Assembly: GCF_019237615.1 (NCBI RefSeq)
Contig: NZ_JAFAGT010000059.1
Location: forward strand, 62,001 to 126,000
Reading direction: 5' to 3'
DNA: 64,000 bases
Origin: Roseateles sp.
Lineage (GTDB): Bacteria; Pseudomonadota; Gammaproteobacteria; Burkholderiales; Burkholderiaceae_C
The notes under the pieces were generated by a model. It saw nothing but the letters and a program-made list of their open reading frames with translations. It was not told where the DNA came from and made no database searches. The translations under genes and the position numbers were made by a program. Within the stretch, counting starts at the first letter, position 1. Every line of letters begins with the position of its first letter. Positions 1-11,367 of this stretch are shown in pieces.

Positions 1-938
1 ACCAGTACGGCCGCATGGCGGTGCAGGTCTTCCTGGTCGTCGGCGGGTATCTGAGCGCGCGCGGCCTGTCGCCGCGCGGCAAGGCCTTGCAGGCCGCCGT
101 GCCCGCGCTGCTGTGGCGGCGCTACCTGCGCCTGACCCTGCCCTTCCTCGCCGCGCTGGCGCTGACGCTGGGTGCCTGCGGCCTCATCGCGTCGTCCTGG
201 CCCGAGCTGGTGCCAGCCGACATCAGCCTGGGCCAGCTGCTGGCCCATGCGCTGCTGCTGCACGACGTGCTCGGCTACGAGGCGCTGACGGTGGGCGCCT
301 GGTACGTGGCCATAGACCTGCAGCTCTTCGCGCTGCTCGTGGGCCTGCTGTGGCTGGCGCGACGCGGCTGGCGCCACCCCGGCCGCCTGGTCGTCGGCCC
401 GCTGCTCGTCGCGGTCGCCGCACTGGCCTCGGCCTTCGTCTTCAATCGCCAGCCGGAGCTGGACGCCTTCGCACCCTATTTCTTCGTGTCCTACGGCCTG
501 GGCGCACTGGTGCACTGGCTGGGCCTGTGGCGACACCGCGGCACCGGCCTTGTCCTGCTGGCCTTGGCGATGGGCGCCGCACTGTTGCTGGACTGGCGCG
601 ACCGCCTGGCCCTCGCGCTCACGACGGCGCTGTGGCTGGCCTGGGCGCAACAGCGCCACGCCGAGGGCCGGCCGCTGCTTCCGACGGCCTGGGCCGCGCT
701 GTTGGCCGCCGGCTCGACGCCGTCCTATGCCCTCTTCCTGCTGCATTTCCCGGTGCTGCTGCTGACCAACGCGCTGCTGGCCCAGCTGCCCGGCGCGACG
801 CCGGCCATCGGCCTGCTGCTGCTGCTGGCCACCTGGCTGCTGGCCAACTGCCTGGCCGTGCCCTTCCACCGGTGGGTGGAGGCACCGGCCGCGCGCCTCG
901 ATCCGCTGGCCTGGCTGCCGCGTCTGCGCACCGCCTGA
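1..938 (+). CDS. Acyltransferase 3 family membrane protein, 5' end outside the window
   Basis: The reading frame is already open at the left edge: codons before the first ATG (position 15) continue the same protein, so the true start lies upstream. The visible part reads QYGRMAVQVFLVVGGYL, like the segment after the first membrane helix in acyltransferase-3 (OafA/YrhL-type) proteins, where VQVFFVISGFL is typical. About eight hydrophobic helices follow, with the C-terminal pattern SYALFLLHFPVLLL and then PFHRWVEAPAARL that closes this family. Family members move acetyl or succinyl groups across the inner membrane onto surface glycans. The acceptor cannot be told from the sequence. Confidence 0.82.
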   Translation, partial: QYGRMAVQVFLVVGGYLSARGLSPRGKALQAAVPALLWRRYLRLTLPFLAALALTLGACGLIASSWPELVPADISLGQLLAHALLLHDVLGYEALTVGAWYVAIDLQLFALLVGLLWLARRGWRHPGRLVVGPLLVAVAALASAFVFNRQPELDAFAPYFFVSYGLGALVHWLGLWRHRGTGLVLLALAMGAALLLDWRDRLALALTTALWLAWAQQRHAEGRPLLPTAWAALLAAGSTPSYALFLLHFPVLLLTNALLAQLPGATPAIGLLLLLATWLLANCLAVPFHRWVEAPAARLDPLAWLPRLRTA

Positions 939-1034
939 GCGGGCCCCGCGCAGGTGCCCGAAACCCCGAAAACCATCAGAGGCGGGCCCGCCCCTGCGTG
1001 CTAATGTCGCGCGCAGCCACGAGGACGCGTTTCC

Positions 1035-3854
<2,820 letters not shown>

Positions 3855-3868
3855 GAGGAGGAATCCGC

Positions 3869-4258
3869 ATGGCCATCTGCATCGTCCGCCTCGGCAGCCC
3901 CCGCACGCCCGACGAGGGCACCCGCATCGGCACCGTGCGCCGCCCGCCACGCGGCGTGCCCAAGGCCGAGTTCGCCTCGCGCGACTTCTACGACGTCTGG
4001 TTCCCCAACCTGGCGCCCAGCCTGGAGACGATGAAGCTGGGCCAGGCCGCCGAGACGGAGGCCCAATGGCAGGCCTTCAGGAAGAAGTACCGCGCCGAGA
4101 TGAGCGAGCCCGAGGCCCAGCACGCGCTGTCACTGCTGGCCACGCTGTCGGCGCAGACCCACTTTTCGGTGGGCTGCTACTGCATGGACGAGGCGCACTG
4201 CCACCGCTCGGTGCTGCGCGAATTGCTGGTGGACAAGGGCGCCGCCATCAAGGCCTGA
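3869..4258 (+). CDS. DUF488 family protein
   Basis: This 129-residue cytosolic protein belongs to the DUF488 family. The diagnostic C-terminal block VGCYCMDEAHCHRSVLRELL is present. The family is widespread and has no agreed function; the conserved Cys-His cluster suggests a catalytic or metal site, which is inference. The start at 3869 is well supported by a GAGGAGG ribosome binding site a few bases upstream. A long artefactual open frame extends upstream through the kinase gene in the same phase, so the start has to be read from the ribosome binding site and the family boundary. Confidence 0.85.
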   Translation: MAICIVRLGSPRTPDEGTRIGTVRRPPRGVPKAEFASRDFYDVWFPNLAPSLETMKLGQAAETEAQWQAFRKKYRAEMSEPEAQHALSLLATLSAQTHFSVGCYCMDEAHCHRSVLRELLVDKGAAIKA

Positions 4259-4286
4259 GCCCGGCTCTCCCATGCGGGCCGAGCGC

Positions 4287-4308
4287 CGGGCCGCCCCGAG
4301 CCGGCCCG
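4287..4308. terminator. GC-rich hairpin between convergent genes, possible bidirectional terminator
   Basis: CGGGCCG is followed after eight bases by its exact complement CGGCCCG, between the convergent DUF488 and WYL regulator genes. There is no T-run on either side, so a classical intrinsic terminator is not shown. The rest of the roughly 165-base gap shows nothing recognisable. Confidence 0.3.
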
Positions 4309-4423
4309 CTCTGGCGATGTGCTTGCGGCTCGGTGTCGCGGGCACCGCCACCCCCTCCCGGCATGCAGGACCGACCAGTTGCGCCCACGTACGGCGATGC
4401 ACGACTGGGCGAAGGCAGTGATC

Positions 4424-5119
4424 TCAAGCCCCACCACTCTCCTGCGCCTCGCGCTGGCGGTTCATGTCCGCCAGCGTCTTGCCCGGCTCGTCGCGGAAGG
4501 TTTCCTCCAGCACCTGCAGCGTCTCGACGCGATCGACGCGGAAGCTGCGGAAGTCGTTGCGCAGCTCGCACCAGGCGGCCAGCGTCCAGACAGGGCCCCA
4601 GAACAGGCAGGCCAGCGGCCGCACGACGCGCTCGCTCCTCACGCCACCCAGGTCCAGATACCCCATGCTGAGCTTGCGCCGCGCCTCGGTGGCCTCGCGC
4701 ATGGCCGTCAGGTGGGCGCTGGTCGCCGGGTCCAACGCCGGCAGCGGCGCGTACAAGGCCAGGCTCTCGGCCGCGGCGCGGGCGTCCAGCGGCAGCACGG
4801 CGAGGATCTTGGACAGCGCGTTCTCGGCCTGGCGCGCCAGCGCCGCATCCAGACGCGACTCGGACATGCGCACCGCCGCGACCAGCGCCTGGGCCTCCTG
4901 CTTGCTGAACATCAGCGGCGGCAGGTCGAAACCCACCCGCATGCGGTAGCCCACGCCGGCCTCGCCCTCGATGGGCACGCCCTGCTGGCCCAGCGCCGCG
5001 ATGTCGCGGTAGACGGTGCGCATGGACACCTCCAGCCGCTGGGCCAGGTAGTCGGCCGTCGTGAGGCGGCGTCCGCGGATGAGCTGGACGATCTGGAAGA
5101 GGCGGTCGGCACGGCGCAT
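4424..5119 (-). CDS. YafY/DeoR-type transcriptional regulator with WYL domain
   Basis: This 231-residue regulator starts with a winged helix-turn-helix at residues 3-55 (MRRADRLFQIVQLIRG, then LEVSMRTVYRDIAAL for the recognition helix). A WYL-type ligand-binding domain lies at about 130-225, including FWGPVWTLAAWCELR and FRVDRV. WYL regulators sense small ligands or nucleic acids. The start was set at the ATG opening MRRADRLF, because the upstream extension does not match the family. The nearest gene on the same strand upstream is the VOC protein, 68 bases away, which is a possible target or operon partner; no operator is evident. Confidence 0.88.
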   Translation of the reverse strand: MRRADRLFQIVQLIRGRRLTTADYLAQRLEVSMRTVYRDIAALGQQGVPIEGEAGVGYRMRVGFDLPPLMFSKQEAQALVAAVRMSESRLDAALARQAENALSKILAVLPLDARAAAESLALYAPLPALDPATSAHLTAMREATEARRKLSMGYLDLGGVRSERVVRPLACLFWGPVWTLAAWCELRNDFRSFRVDRVETLQVLEETFRDEPGKTLADMNRQREAQESGGA

Positions 5120-5187
5120 GGGCGGGCATTGTGCGGGAGCATCGCCGCGCCTCCTGCCACCCAAGACCCCATGGGCCTCAGGCCGGC

Positions 5188-5583
5188 TCAGCCCATGGCC
5201 GTGCAGAGCTCCACCAGCGTACCGTCCGGGCAGCGCACATACGCCACCGTCTGGCCCCAGGGCTTGGTGACGGGCGCGGCCAATGCGCGCGCGCCAGCGG
5301 TGATGGCGCGGTCGTAGGCTGCCTGCACGTCGGCCACCGTGAAGCCGATCTCAATGCCCAGCGGCCGGGGGCTGGTGTCGGCGGCGACGTAGTCGTGCTG
5401 CACGCTGTCGCGGGCCGTCGCATGGTCGACAAAGGCCAGCGTGGTGCCGCCGGCGCCGGTATCGACCTCGCCGTAGGCGCCGCTCTCGTGCAGGAAGCGC
5501 GTCTTCAGGCCGAAGGCGCGATCGAAGAAGGCCAGCGAGGCCGCGACGTCGGGTACGTAGACGAGGGTGTAGGCGAAGTTCAC
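5188..5583 (-). CDS. VOC (glyoxalase/bleomycin resistance) family protein
   Basis: This 131-residue protein has one vicinal-oxygen-chelate unit. It opens NFAYTLVYVPDVAASLAFF, the usual first strand and helix, and ends with the PDGTLVELC strand. The family includes glyoxalases, dioxygenases and drug-binding proteins; the substrate is not predictable here. The start is a GTG with AAGGAG placed just upstream (AAGGAGCCGCACGTG on the coding strand). The open frame continues much further upstream, antisense inside glpK, but nothing there looks like this family. Confidence 0.85.
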   Translation of the reverse strand: MNFAYTLVYVPDVAASLAFFDRAFGLKTRFLHESGAYGEVDTGAGGTTLAFVDHATARDSVQHDYVAADTSPRPLGIEIGFTVADVQAAYDRAITAGARALAAPVTKPWGQTVAYVRCPDGTLVELCTAMG

Positions 5584-5666
5584 GTGCGGCTCCTTGGCGT
5601 TGGCAACCCACATGCTGCGCCGGGCCGGCTGCCAAGTCCTGTCAGCAGCAACACCTCGGCGGCGCG

Positions 5667-7133
5667 CTACCCGGCCAGCACCTGGCGCACCGCTCTCTCC
5701 CATTGCGCCATGCGCGCGCCGGCGTCGTCGCGGGACATGCGCGGCTCGAAAGCACGCTCCAGCTGCCAGATCGCGCCGATCTCGGCCGTGGAAGCATAGA
5801 GGCCGCAGCCCAGCCCGGCCAGCAGCGCGGCGCCCAGCGCCGTGGTCTCGATGACGCGCGGGCGCAGTACGGGGATGCCCAGCAGGTCGGCCTGGAACTG
5901 CATCAGCAAGTCGTTGGCGCTCGCGCCGCCGTCCACGCGCAGCTCCGTCAGGCGCTGGTCCTCGCCCACGTCGGCATTCATCGCGGCCAGCACGGCGGCG
6001 CTCTGGAAGGCGATGCTCTCCAGCGCCGCATGGGCGATATGGGCTTGCGTCGTCCCGCGCGTCAGGCCCAGCAGCGCGCCGCGCGCGTCGGGCCGCCAGT
6101 AGGGCGCGCCCAGGCCGGCAAAGGCCGGCACGAAAACCACGCCCCCTGCATCGGGCACGCTGCCGGCCAGCGCCTGCACCTCGGCGCTGGATTGCACGGC
6201 GTGCAACCCGTCGCGCAGCCATTGCACGACGGCGCCGCCGACGAATACGCTGCCCTCCAGCGCGTACTGCGCGGCCCCGCCCACCTGGGCCGCGCGCGTC
6301 GTCACCAGGCCCTGCGTGGAGGTGCGCGCCTGCGCGCCGGTGTGCATCAGCAGGAAGCAGCCGGTGCCGTAGGTGTTCTTGGCCTGCCCCGGCTGCAGGG
6401 CCGCCTGGCCGAACAGGGCGGCCTGCTGGTCGCCCGCGATGCCCGCAATGGGCACGCCGAACTCCACGGCCAGGCCGAAGTCGCCGGCCGACGGGCGCAC
6501 CTCGGGCAGCAGGCTGCGCGGGATGTCGAAGGCCGCGAGCAACTCGTCGCTCCAGTCGCCGCGGTGGATGTCGAACAACAGCGTGCGCGAGGCATTGCTG
6601 GCGTCGGTGGCATGGACCCGCCCCTCGGTCAGGCGCCACAGCAACCAGCTGTCGACGGTGCCGAAGGCCAGCTCGCCGCGGGCCGCCCGCTCGCGGGCGC
6701 CAGGTACGTTGTCCAGCAGCCAGCGCAGCTTGGTGGCGGAGAAGTACGGATCCAGCAGCAGGCCGGTGAGCTCGCGCACGCGGGGTTCCAGACCTTGCCG
6801 CTTCAGGCCTTCGCAGAAGGCCGCCGTGCGCCGGTCCTGCCAGACCAGGGCGCGGTGCAACGGCCGGCCGGTGCGGCGGTCCCACAGCACCACCGTCTCG
6901 CGCTGGTTGGTGATGCCTACGGCCGCCACCCGGACGCCCGCCTTGGCCAGCGCCTCGCGGGCACATTCGACCTGATGGGCCCAGATCTCCTCGGCGTCAT
7001 GCTCCACCCAGCCCGGCTGCGGGAAATGCTGGGGCAACTCGCGCTGCGCCACGGCCAGCAGCCGGCCCGAGCGGTCGAAGACCAGGGCCCGCGAACTCGA
7101 AGTCCCCTGGTCAAGCGCGAGCAGAGCATCCAT
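5667..7133 (-). CDS. glpK: Glycerol kinase
   Basis: This 488-residue FGGY-family kinase phosphorylates glycerol to sn-glycerol 3-phosphate with ATP in the cytosol. The N-terminal phosphate-binding strand [11 protein letters not shown], the substrate-site segment [14 protein letters not shown] and the C-terminal FGGY signature around [16 protein letters not shown] are all present. Length matches glycerol kinases (about 490-500). The gene is head to head with glpD, so the two steps of glycerol catabolism are paired. No glpF facilitator or glpR repressor lies beside them in this window. Confidence 0.95.
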   Translation of the reverse strand: MDALLALDQGTSSSRALVFDRSGRLLAVAQRELPQHFPQPGWVEHDAEEIWAHQVECAREALAKAGVRVAAVGITNQRETVVLWDRRTGRPLHRALVWQDRRTAAFCEGLKRQGLEPRVRELTGLLLDPYFSATKLRWLLDNVPGARERAARGELAFGTVDSWLLWRLTEGRVHATDASNASRTLLFDIHRGDWSDELLAAFDIPRSLLPEVRPSAGDFGLAVEFGVPIAGIAGDQQAALFGQAALQPGQAKNTYGTGCFLLMHTGAQARTSTQGLVTTRAAQVGGAAQYALEGSVFVGGAVVQWLRDGLHAVQSSAEVQALAGSVPDAGGVVFVPAFAGLGAPYWRPDARGALLGLTRGTTQAHIAHAALESIAFQSAAVLAAMNADVGEDQRLTELRVDGGASANDLLMQFQADLLGIPVLRPRVIETTALGAALLAGLGCGLYASTAEIGAIWQLERAFEPRMSRDDAGARMAQWERAVRQVLAG

Positions 7134-7160
7134 GGCGGCCGTTCACTTAGAGTGGTCGAT

Positions 7161-8636
7161 ATGGATGATTTTGACGTCGTGGTGGTGGGAGGCGGCATCA
7201 ACGGCACGGGCCTGGCGCGCGACCTGGCCGGGCGCGGCTGGCGGGTACTGCTGGCCGAGCGCGACGACCTCGCCGCTCACACCTCTTCGGCCTCGACCAA
7301 GCTCGTGCACGGCGGCTTGCGCTATCTGGAAACCTACCAGTTCTCGCTGGTCGCCAAGGCGCTGCAGGAGCGCGAGGTGCTGCTCAGGAGCGCGCCCCAT
7401 CTCATCCATCCGCTGCGCTTCGTGCTGCCGCACGCGCCACATCTGCGTCCGGCCTGGATGATCCGCATCGGCCTCTTCCTCTACGACCACCTGGCCCGCC
7501 GCGAACTGCTGCCCGGCTCCCACGGCCTGGCGCTGGACGGCAGCATGTACGGCGCGCCGCTGCGGCCGGAGTTCAGGCGCGGCTTCGTCTATTCCGACGG
7601 CTGGGTGGATGACGCACGCCTCGTCGTCGCCAACGCCCAGGATGCGCGGGCCCGCGGCGCCGAGGTGCTGACGCGCTGCGCCGTCCTGCAGGCCCAGCGC
7701 GGCGGCGAAGTCTGGCAAGTGACGCTGCAGGGCGGGCGCCGCCTGCAGGCCCGCGCCCTGGTCAACGCGGCCGGCCCCTGGGCCGAGCGCTTCCTGCGCG
7801 ACCACACGCGGGGCGGCGACGGTCGTCCGCTGCCCACGCGCGGCCTGCGCCTCGTCAAGGGCAGCCACATCGTCGTGAACCAGCGCTTCGCGCACGACCA
7901 TGCCTACATCTTCCAGAACGCCGACGGCCGCATCCTCTTCGCCATCCCCTACCAGCAGCGCTTCACGCTGATCGGCACCACCGACGTCGAGCTGCCCGAG
8001 CACGAGGAACCGCCGGCGCGCGCCGCCATCGACGCGGCCGAGACCGCCTACCTGTGCAAGCAGGCCAGCCGCTATCTCGTGCAACCCGTGACGCCGGCCG
8101 ACGTGCTGTGGAGCTACGCCGGCGTGCGCCCGCTGCTCGACGAGGGCGGCTCGGCCTCCAGCGTCACGCGCGACTACCTCCTGGAGGCCGACATGGCCGG
8201 CGGTGCGCCACTGCTAAACGTCTGGGGTGGCAAGCTGACGACCTACCGCAAGCTGGCCGAGGACGGCGCGACGCAGCTGGGGCGTCTGCTCGGCGATGCG
8301 CGCCGCCCCTGGACCGCAACCGCCCGGTTGCCCGGCGGCGACCTCGGCGTCCATGGCGTCGACATCGAGGCCTTCGCCGCCGAGCTGCAGGACCGCCATG
8401 CCGACCGGCCGGCCGTGCGCCGCATCGCGCACGCCTACGGCGGCGATGCGCGCGAGCTGCTGGCGGCGCCGCGCGGCAGGGAGGTCGCACCGAGCCTGTT
8501 CGAGTCCGAGCTGCGCCATCTGGTGGAGCGGGAATGGGCCTGCAGCGCCGAGGACGTGCTGTGGCGACGCAGCAAGCTGGGCCTGCACTACACGGCCGCC
8601 GAGCGCGAGGCCGTCGCCGACTGGCTGGGCGCCTGA
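7161..8636 (+). CDS. glpD: Aerobic glycerol-3-phosphate dehydrogenase (FAD)
   Basis: This 491-residue flavoprotein oxidises glycerol 3-phosphate to dihydroxyacetone phosphate and feeds electrons to the quinone pool at the inner membrane. The dinucleotide-binding GGGINGTGLARD lies at the very N-terminus. It is followed by the family block STKLVHGGLRYLE and, in the middle, KGSHIVVN and IGTTDVE. The ATG at 7161 directly precedes the FAD-binding strand, so the start is secure. Only 27 bases separate this ATG from that of the divergent glpK. Confidence 0.95.
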   Translation: MDDFDVVVVGGGINGTGLARDLAGRGWRVLLAERDDLAAHTSSASTKLVHGGLRYLETYQFSLVAKALQEREVLLRSAPHLIHPLRFVLPHAPHLRPAWMIRIGLFLYDHLARRELLPGSHGLALDGSMYGAPLRPEFRRGFVYSDGWVDDARLVVANAQDARARGAEVLTRCAVLQAQRGGEVWQVTLQGGRRLQARALVNAAGPWAERFLRDHTRGGDGRPLPTRGLRLVKGSHIVVNQRFAHDHAYIFQNADGRILFAIPYQQRFTLIGTTDVELPEHEEPPARAAIDAAETAYLCKQASRYLVQPVTPADVLWSYAGVRPLLDEGGSASSVTRDYLLEADMAGGAPLLNVWGGKLTTYRKLAEDGATQLGRLLGDARRPWTATARLPGGDLGVHGVDIEAFAAELQDRHADRPAVRRIAHAYGGDARELLAAPRGREVAPSLFESELRHLVEREWACSAEDVLWRRSKLGLHYTAAEREAVADWLGA

Positions 8637-8673
8637 CGCCCGTCCGCGGCCGGCGGCGGCGGCGGGATGACGG

Positions 8674-9654
8674 ATGATGTCGGCCATGCTTCTTGGCTTG
8701 CTGTTCGCCCTCGCCGCCGGGCTGATGTGGGGGCTGGTGTTCGTCGCCCCGGTGATGCTGCCGGGCTATGCGCCCGCCCTCCTGACGGTGGGGCGGTACC
8801 TGGCTTTCGGCCTGATCGCGTTGCCGCTGGCGCTGGCGCTGGACCGGCGCGCGCTGCGCGAGTTGCGGCCGGCCGACTGGTGGGAGGCCGCGAAGCTGAG
8901 CCTGGTGGGCAACTTTCTGTACTACCTCTGCCTGTCGGCCGCCATCCAGCGCGCCGGCGCGCCGCTGCCGACCATGATCATCGGCACGCTGCCCGTCGTC
9001 ATCGCCGTCTGCGCCAACCACCGCAACCGCGTGCGCGACGGCCAGCTGCCCTGGCCCAAGCTGGCGCCATCGCTGGCGCTGATCGCCGTCGGCCTGGCCT
9101 GCGTGAACCGCGACGAGCTGGCTGTGCTGCGTGCCGAGGCGGGCGACCCGCGCCGCTATGCCGAGGGCGCGCTGCTGGCCATCGCGGCCGTGGCTTGCTG
9201 GACCTGGTATCCCATCCGCAACGCCGACTGGCTGCGCGCCCACGCCGACCGCAGCCCGCGCGCCTGGGCGACGGCGCAGGGCCTGGTCACGCTGCCGATG
9301 GCGCTGCTCGGCGCTTTGCTGCTGGGCGGCGTGCACCTGCTGGCGCCGGGCACGCTGGTCCCGGCCGGCTACGCCTGGCCACTGGGCGAGAAGCCCTGGG
9401 CCTTCGTCGGCCTGATGGTGGCCATAGGCCTGTGCTCGTCCTGGCTGGGCACGCTGTGCTGGAACGAGGCCAGCCAGCGCCTGCCGACCTCGCTCTCCGG
9501 CCAGCTCATCGTCTTCGAGACGCTGGCGGCACTGGCCTACGCCTTCATCTGGACGCAGCGCCTGCCGCCACCGGCCACGCTGGCGGGCGTGGCGCTGCTG
9601 GTGGCGGGCGTCGTCTGGGCGCTGCGCATCAAGCCGGTGAAAACACCTCAATAG
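8674..9654 (+). CDS. DMT-superfamily (EamA) transporter
   Basis: This 326-residue inner-membrane protein has about ten hydrophobic helices in two EamA-like repeats. The first begins LLFALAAGLMWGLVFVAPV and the second around AIAAVACWTWYPI. Such proteins export amino acids or other small metabolites; the substrate is unknown. Several in-frame ATGs (8674, 8677, 8686) are possible starts and none has a strong ribosome binding site. The 3' end overlaps the convergent phosphoesterase gene by 26 bases. Confidence 0.85.
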   Translation: MMSAMLLGLLFALAAGLMWGLVFVAPVMLPGYAPALLTVGRYLAFGLIALPLALALDRRALRELRPADWWEAAKLSLVGNFLYYLCLSAAIQRAGAPLPTMIIGTLPVVIAVCANHRNRVRDGQLPWPKLAPSLALIAVGLACVNRDELAVLRAEAGDPRRYAEGALLAIAAVACWTWYPIRNADWLRAHADRSPRAWATAQGLVTLPMALLGALLLGGVHLLAPGTLVPAGYAWPLGEKPWAFVGLMVAIGLCSSWLGTLCWNEASQRLPTSLSGQLIVFETLAALAYAFIWTQRLPPPATLAGVALLVAGVVWALRIKPVKTPQ

Positions 9655-10396
9655 TCCGCAGGCCGTCGAAGCCGTCGGCCTCGCCGCGCTTCATGTGCCC
9701 CCGGGCATTGCTGACGACACGGGTGCTGCCCAGTCGATAGTCGTGCCGGCAATGCAGGTGGCCGTGCAGCCAGAGGTCGACGCCGGGCAGCAGTGCCTCG
9801 TCGTCATTGCAGAAGCTGGCCGTACCGGGCTGGCGGCCGTAGCGCGGGTCGGCGCTCCGCAGGCTGGGCGCGAAATGCGTGATGGCGACGGTGGCGTCCC
9901 AGTCTCCCGTGCTGGCCAGCTCGCCGGCCAGCCAGGCGCGGCTCTCCAGCGCCAGCGCGCGCACGGCGTCGACGCCGAAGTCCTCGCCATGACGCGTGGC
10001 CTGCATGACCTTCTGGAAATAGCCGCCGGCCCGCATGGCGCGCTCGCGGCCCGCCGGGCCGAAGGCGTCGAAGTCGCACCAGCGCGTGCAGCCGACGAAG
10101 CGCACCCGCCGGCCCTCGGCGTCGCGCATGACGACGGACTCGTCGTCCAGCATGCGCAGGCCGACGTCCTGCACATGCGCGCGCAAGGCCGCGCGCGCCG
10201 CGTCCACGTCCCGCTGGTCATACTCATGGTTGCCAGGGACGAATAGCACCGGCACCGGCCAGCCGCGGAACAGCTCGAAGCTGCGCCAGGTCGTGTCGAT
10301 GTCGCCGGCCAGCACCAGCAGCTCGGCCCCGGGGGCGGGCGTGGGAACGTAGCTCTCGGTCTCCAGGTGGAGATCCGAGAGCAGTTGCAAACGCAT
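9629..10396 (-). CDS. Calcineurin-like metallophosphoesterase
   Basis: This 255-residue phosphoesterase shows the full set of metal-binding motifs in order: SDLHLE near residue 6, AGDID near 30, GNHEY near 55, and the C-terminal WLHGHLHCRHD. Related proteins hydrolyse phosphomonoesters or phosphodiesters with two bound metal ions. There is no signal peptide, so it should be cytosolic. Its ATG overlaps the TGA of the upstream UPF0149 gene (TGATG), which suggests translational coupling. Confidence 0.9.
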   Translation of the reverse strand: MRLQLLSDLHLETESYVPTPAPGAELLVLAGDIDTTWRSFELFRGWPVPVLFVPGNHEYDQRDVDAARAALRAHVQDVGLRMLDDESVVMRDAEGRRVRFVGCTRWCDFDAFGPAGRERAMRAGGYFQKVMQATRHGEDFGVDAVRALALESRAWLAGELASTGDWDATVAITHFAPSLRSADPRYGRQPGTASFCNDDEALLPGVDLWLHGHLHCRHDYRLGSTRVVSNARGHMKRGEADGFDGLRTIEVFSPA

Positions 10397-11157
10397 CAGT
10401 TGCTACCGTGACACTGCTTGTACTTGCGCCCCGAGCCGCAGGGGCAAGGGTCGTTGCGCCCCACCTTGGGCGTGTCGCGACGGATGGTGTCGACGCGGTA
10501 GCGCTCTGCCTCGGTCAGGTCGGCGAGGTCGGCCACCGTGGCGATCAGCTCCTCGATGGCCTCGTCCAGGTCCTTCAGCGGATGCTCGCGGTTCAGCGTC
10601 GCGACGACCTCCTTCTCCTCGGCCGTCTCGGCCGGCAGGTGGCGGTACAGCCGCGCCATCGCCGCGGCGACGTCCTCGCTCGGCAGGTCTGCAAGTTCCG
10701 GGAAGCACAGGGCCGCATGCTGGAAGCCGGCCACCCAGGGCATCAACGCGCGCGAGATGGGCCCCAGCTCGTCATAGCTGGCGCGGGCGGAGCGCTCTTC
10801 ATCGCTGGCATCCTCGGGCAGGGGCTCGGGCTCCTGCTCCTCGTCGACGTCGAGGATGACGGGGTCGAACCAGCCGTCCTCGACGAGGCTGCGGTTCAGC
10901 GCTGCGTAGCGGCGCTCGACGAGCTGGGTCAGCTTGTCCAGCCAGCCCGCGTCCACCGTCTCGGGCAGCAGGCCGCCGTCGTAGTCGAAGATGTTGGGCA
11001 GCCATTCGTCGGCCTCGATGAGGCGGGGCTGCACGATGACGCCGCAGAGATAACCGTCCAGCATGGAGGCATCCAGCGGCTGCAGCGGCTCGGGCGTGGC
11101 GGCGAGGAGTTCGTCGAGTTCGGCGAACTCGGCGTCGGTGAGGTCATGGGTGCTCAT
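10396..11157 (-). CDS. UPF0149/YecA family protein with C-terminal SEC-C zinc motif
   Basis: This 253-residue protein has an N-terminal UPF0149 (YecA/YgfB-like) region starting [14 protein letters not shown] and containing [13 protein letters not shown]. The C-terminal SEC-C motif reads [19 protein letters not shown] and binds zinc in SecA and related proteins. The middle is strongly acidic. YecA-type proteins have been linked to ribosomes and nascent chains, but the exact job here is unknown. The start at MSTHDL fits the family; twelve upstream codons in frame were left out. It is coupled to the phosphoesterase gene downstream. Confidence 0.88.
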   Translation of the reverse strand: MSTHDLTDAEFAELDELLAATPEPLQPLDASMLDGYLCGVIVQPRLIEADEWLPNIFDYDGGLLPETVDAGWLDKLTQLVERRYAALNRSLVEDGWFDPVILDVDEEQEPEPLPEDASDEERSARASYDELGPISRALMPWVAGFQHAALCFPELADLPSEDVAAAMARLYRHLPAETAEEKEVVATLNREHPLKDLDEAIEELIATVADLADLTEAERYRVDTIRRDTPKVGRNDPCPCGSGRKYKQCHGSN

Positions 11158-11229
11158 GGGCCGGGATTGTCGGGGTTCGCTCCCGCACGGCAAGCCGTCC
11201 CGCCAGCGTCAGGGTCGGATCGCCGCAAA

Positions 11230-11243
11230 TGCCATCGATGTCA
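11230..11243. promoter_or_regulatory. LacI-family-type operator, distal copy
   Basis: TGCCATCGATGTCA is an imperfect 14-bp palindrome with the central CG and outer TG/CA typical of LacI-family operators. It lies about 125 bases before the TonB receptor start. A second copy follows 43 bases downstream, centre to centre. No LacI-type gene is present in the window, so the repressor would be encoded elsewhere. Confidence 0.55.
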
Positions 11244-11272
11244 CGACTCCACCACACTGGTGTTTACCCAAA

Positions 11273-11286
11273 TGACATCGATAACA
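11273..11286. promoter_or_regulatory. LacI-family-type operator, proximal copy
   Basis: TGACATCGATAACA sits inside a longer imperfect palindrome, AATGACATCGATAACATT. It matches the distal copy in the central CATCGAT and in the outer TG/CA. The centre-to-centre spacing of 43 bp is about four helical turns, so dimers would sit on the same DNA face. Confidence 0.6.
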
Positions 11287-11367
11287 TTTGCCCTCAAAGT
11301 CCGCTCCATCGAAAGTGGCGACGGCCGCGCCGGCTTTCGGGACGCACAACAACCCACGGAGACACAC

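Noticed and set aside
981-992. GGCGGGCCCGCC palindrome before the hybrid kinase gene.
   Set aside because: Loopless GC palindromes of this length are frequent in DNA of this composition. There is no T-run and no clear promoter beside it.
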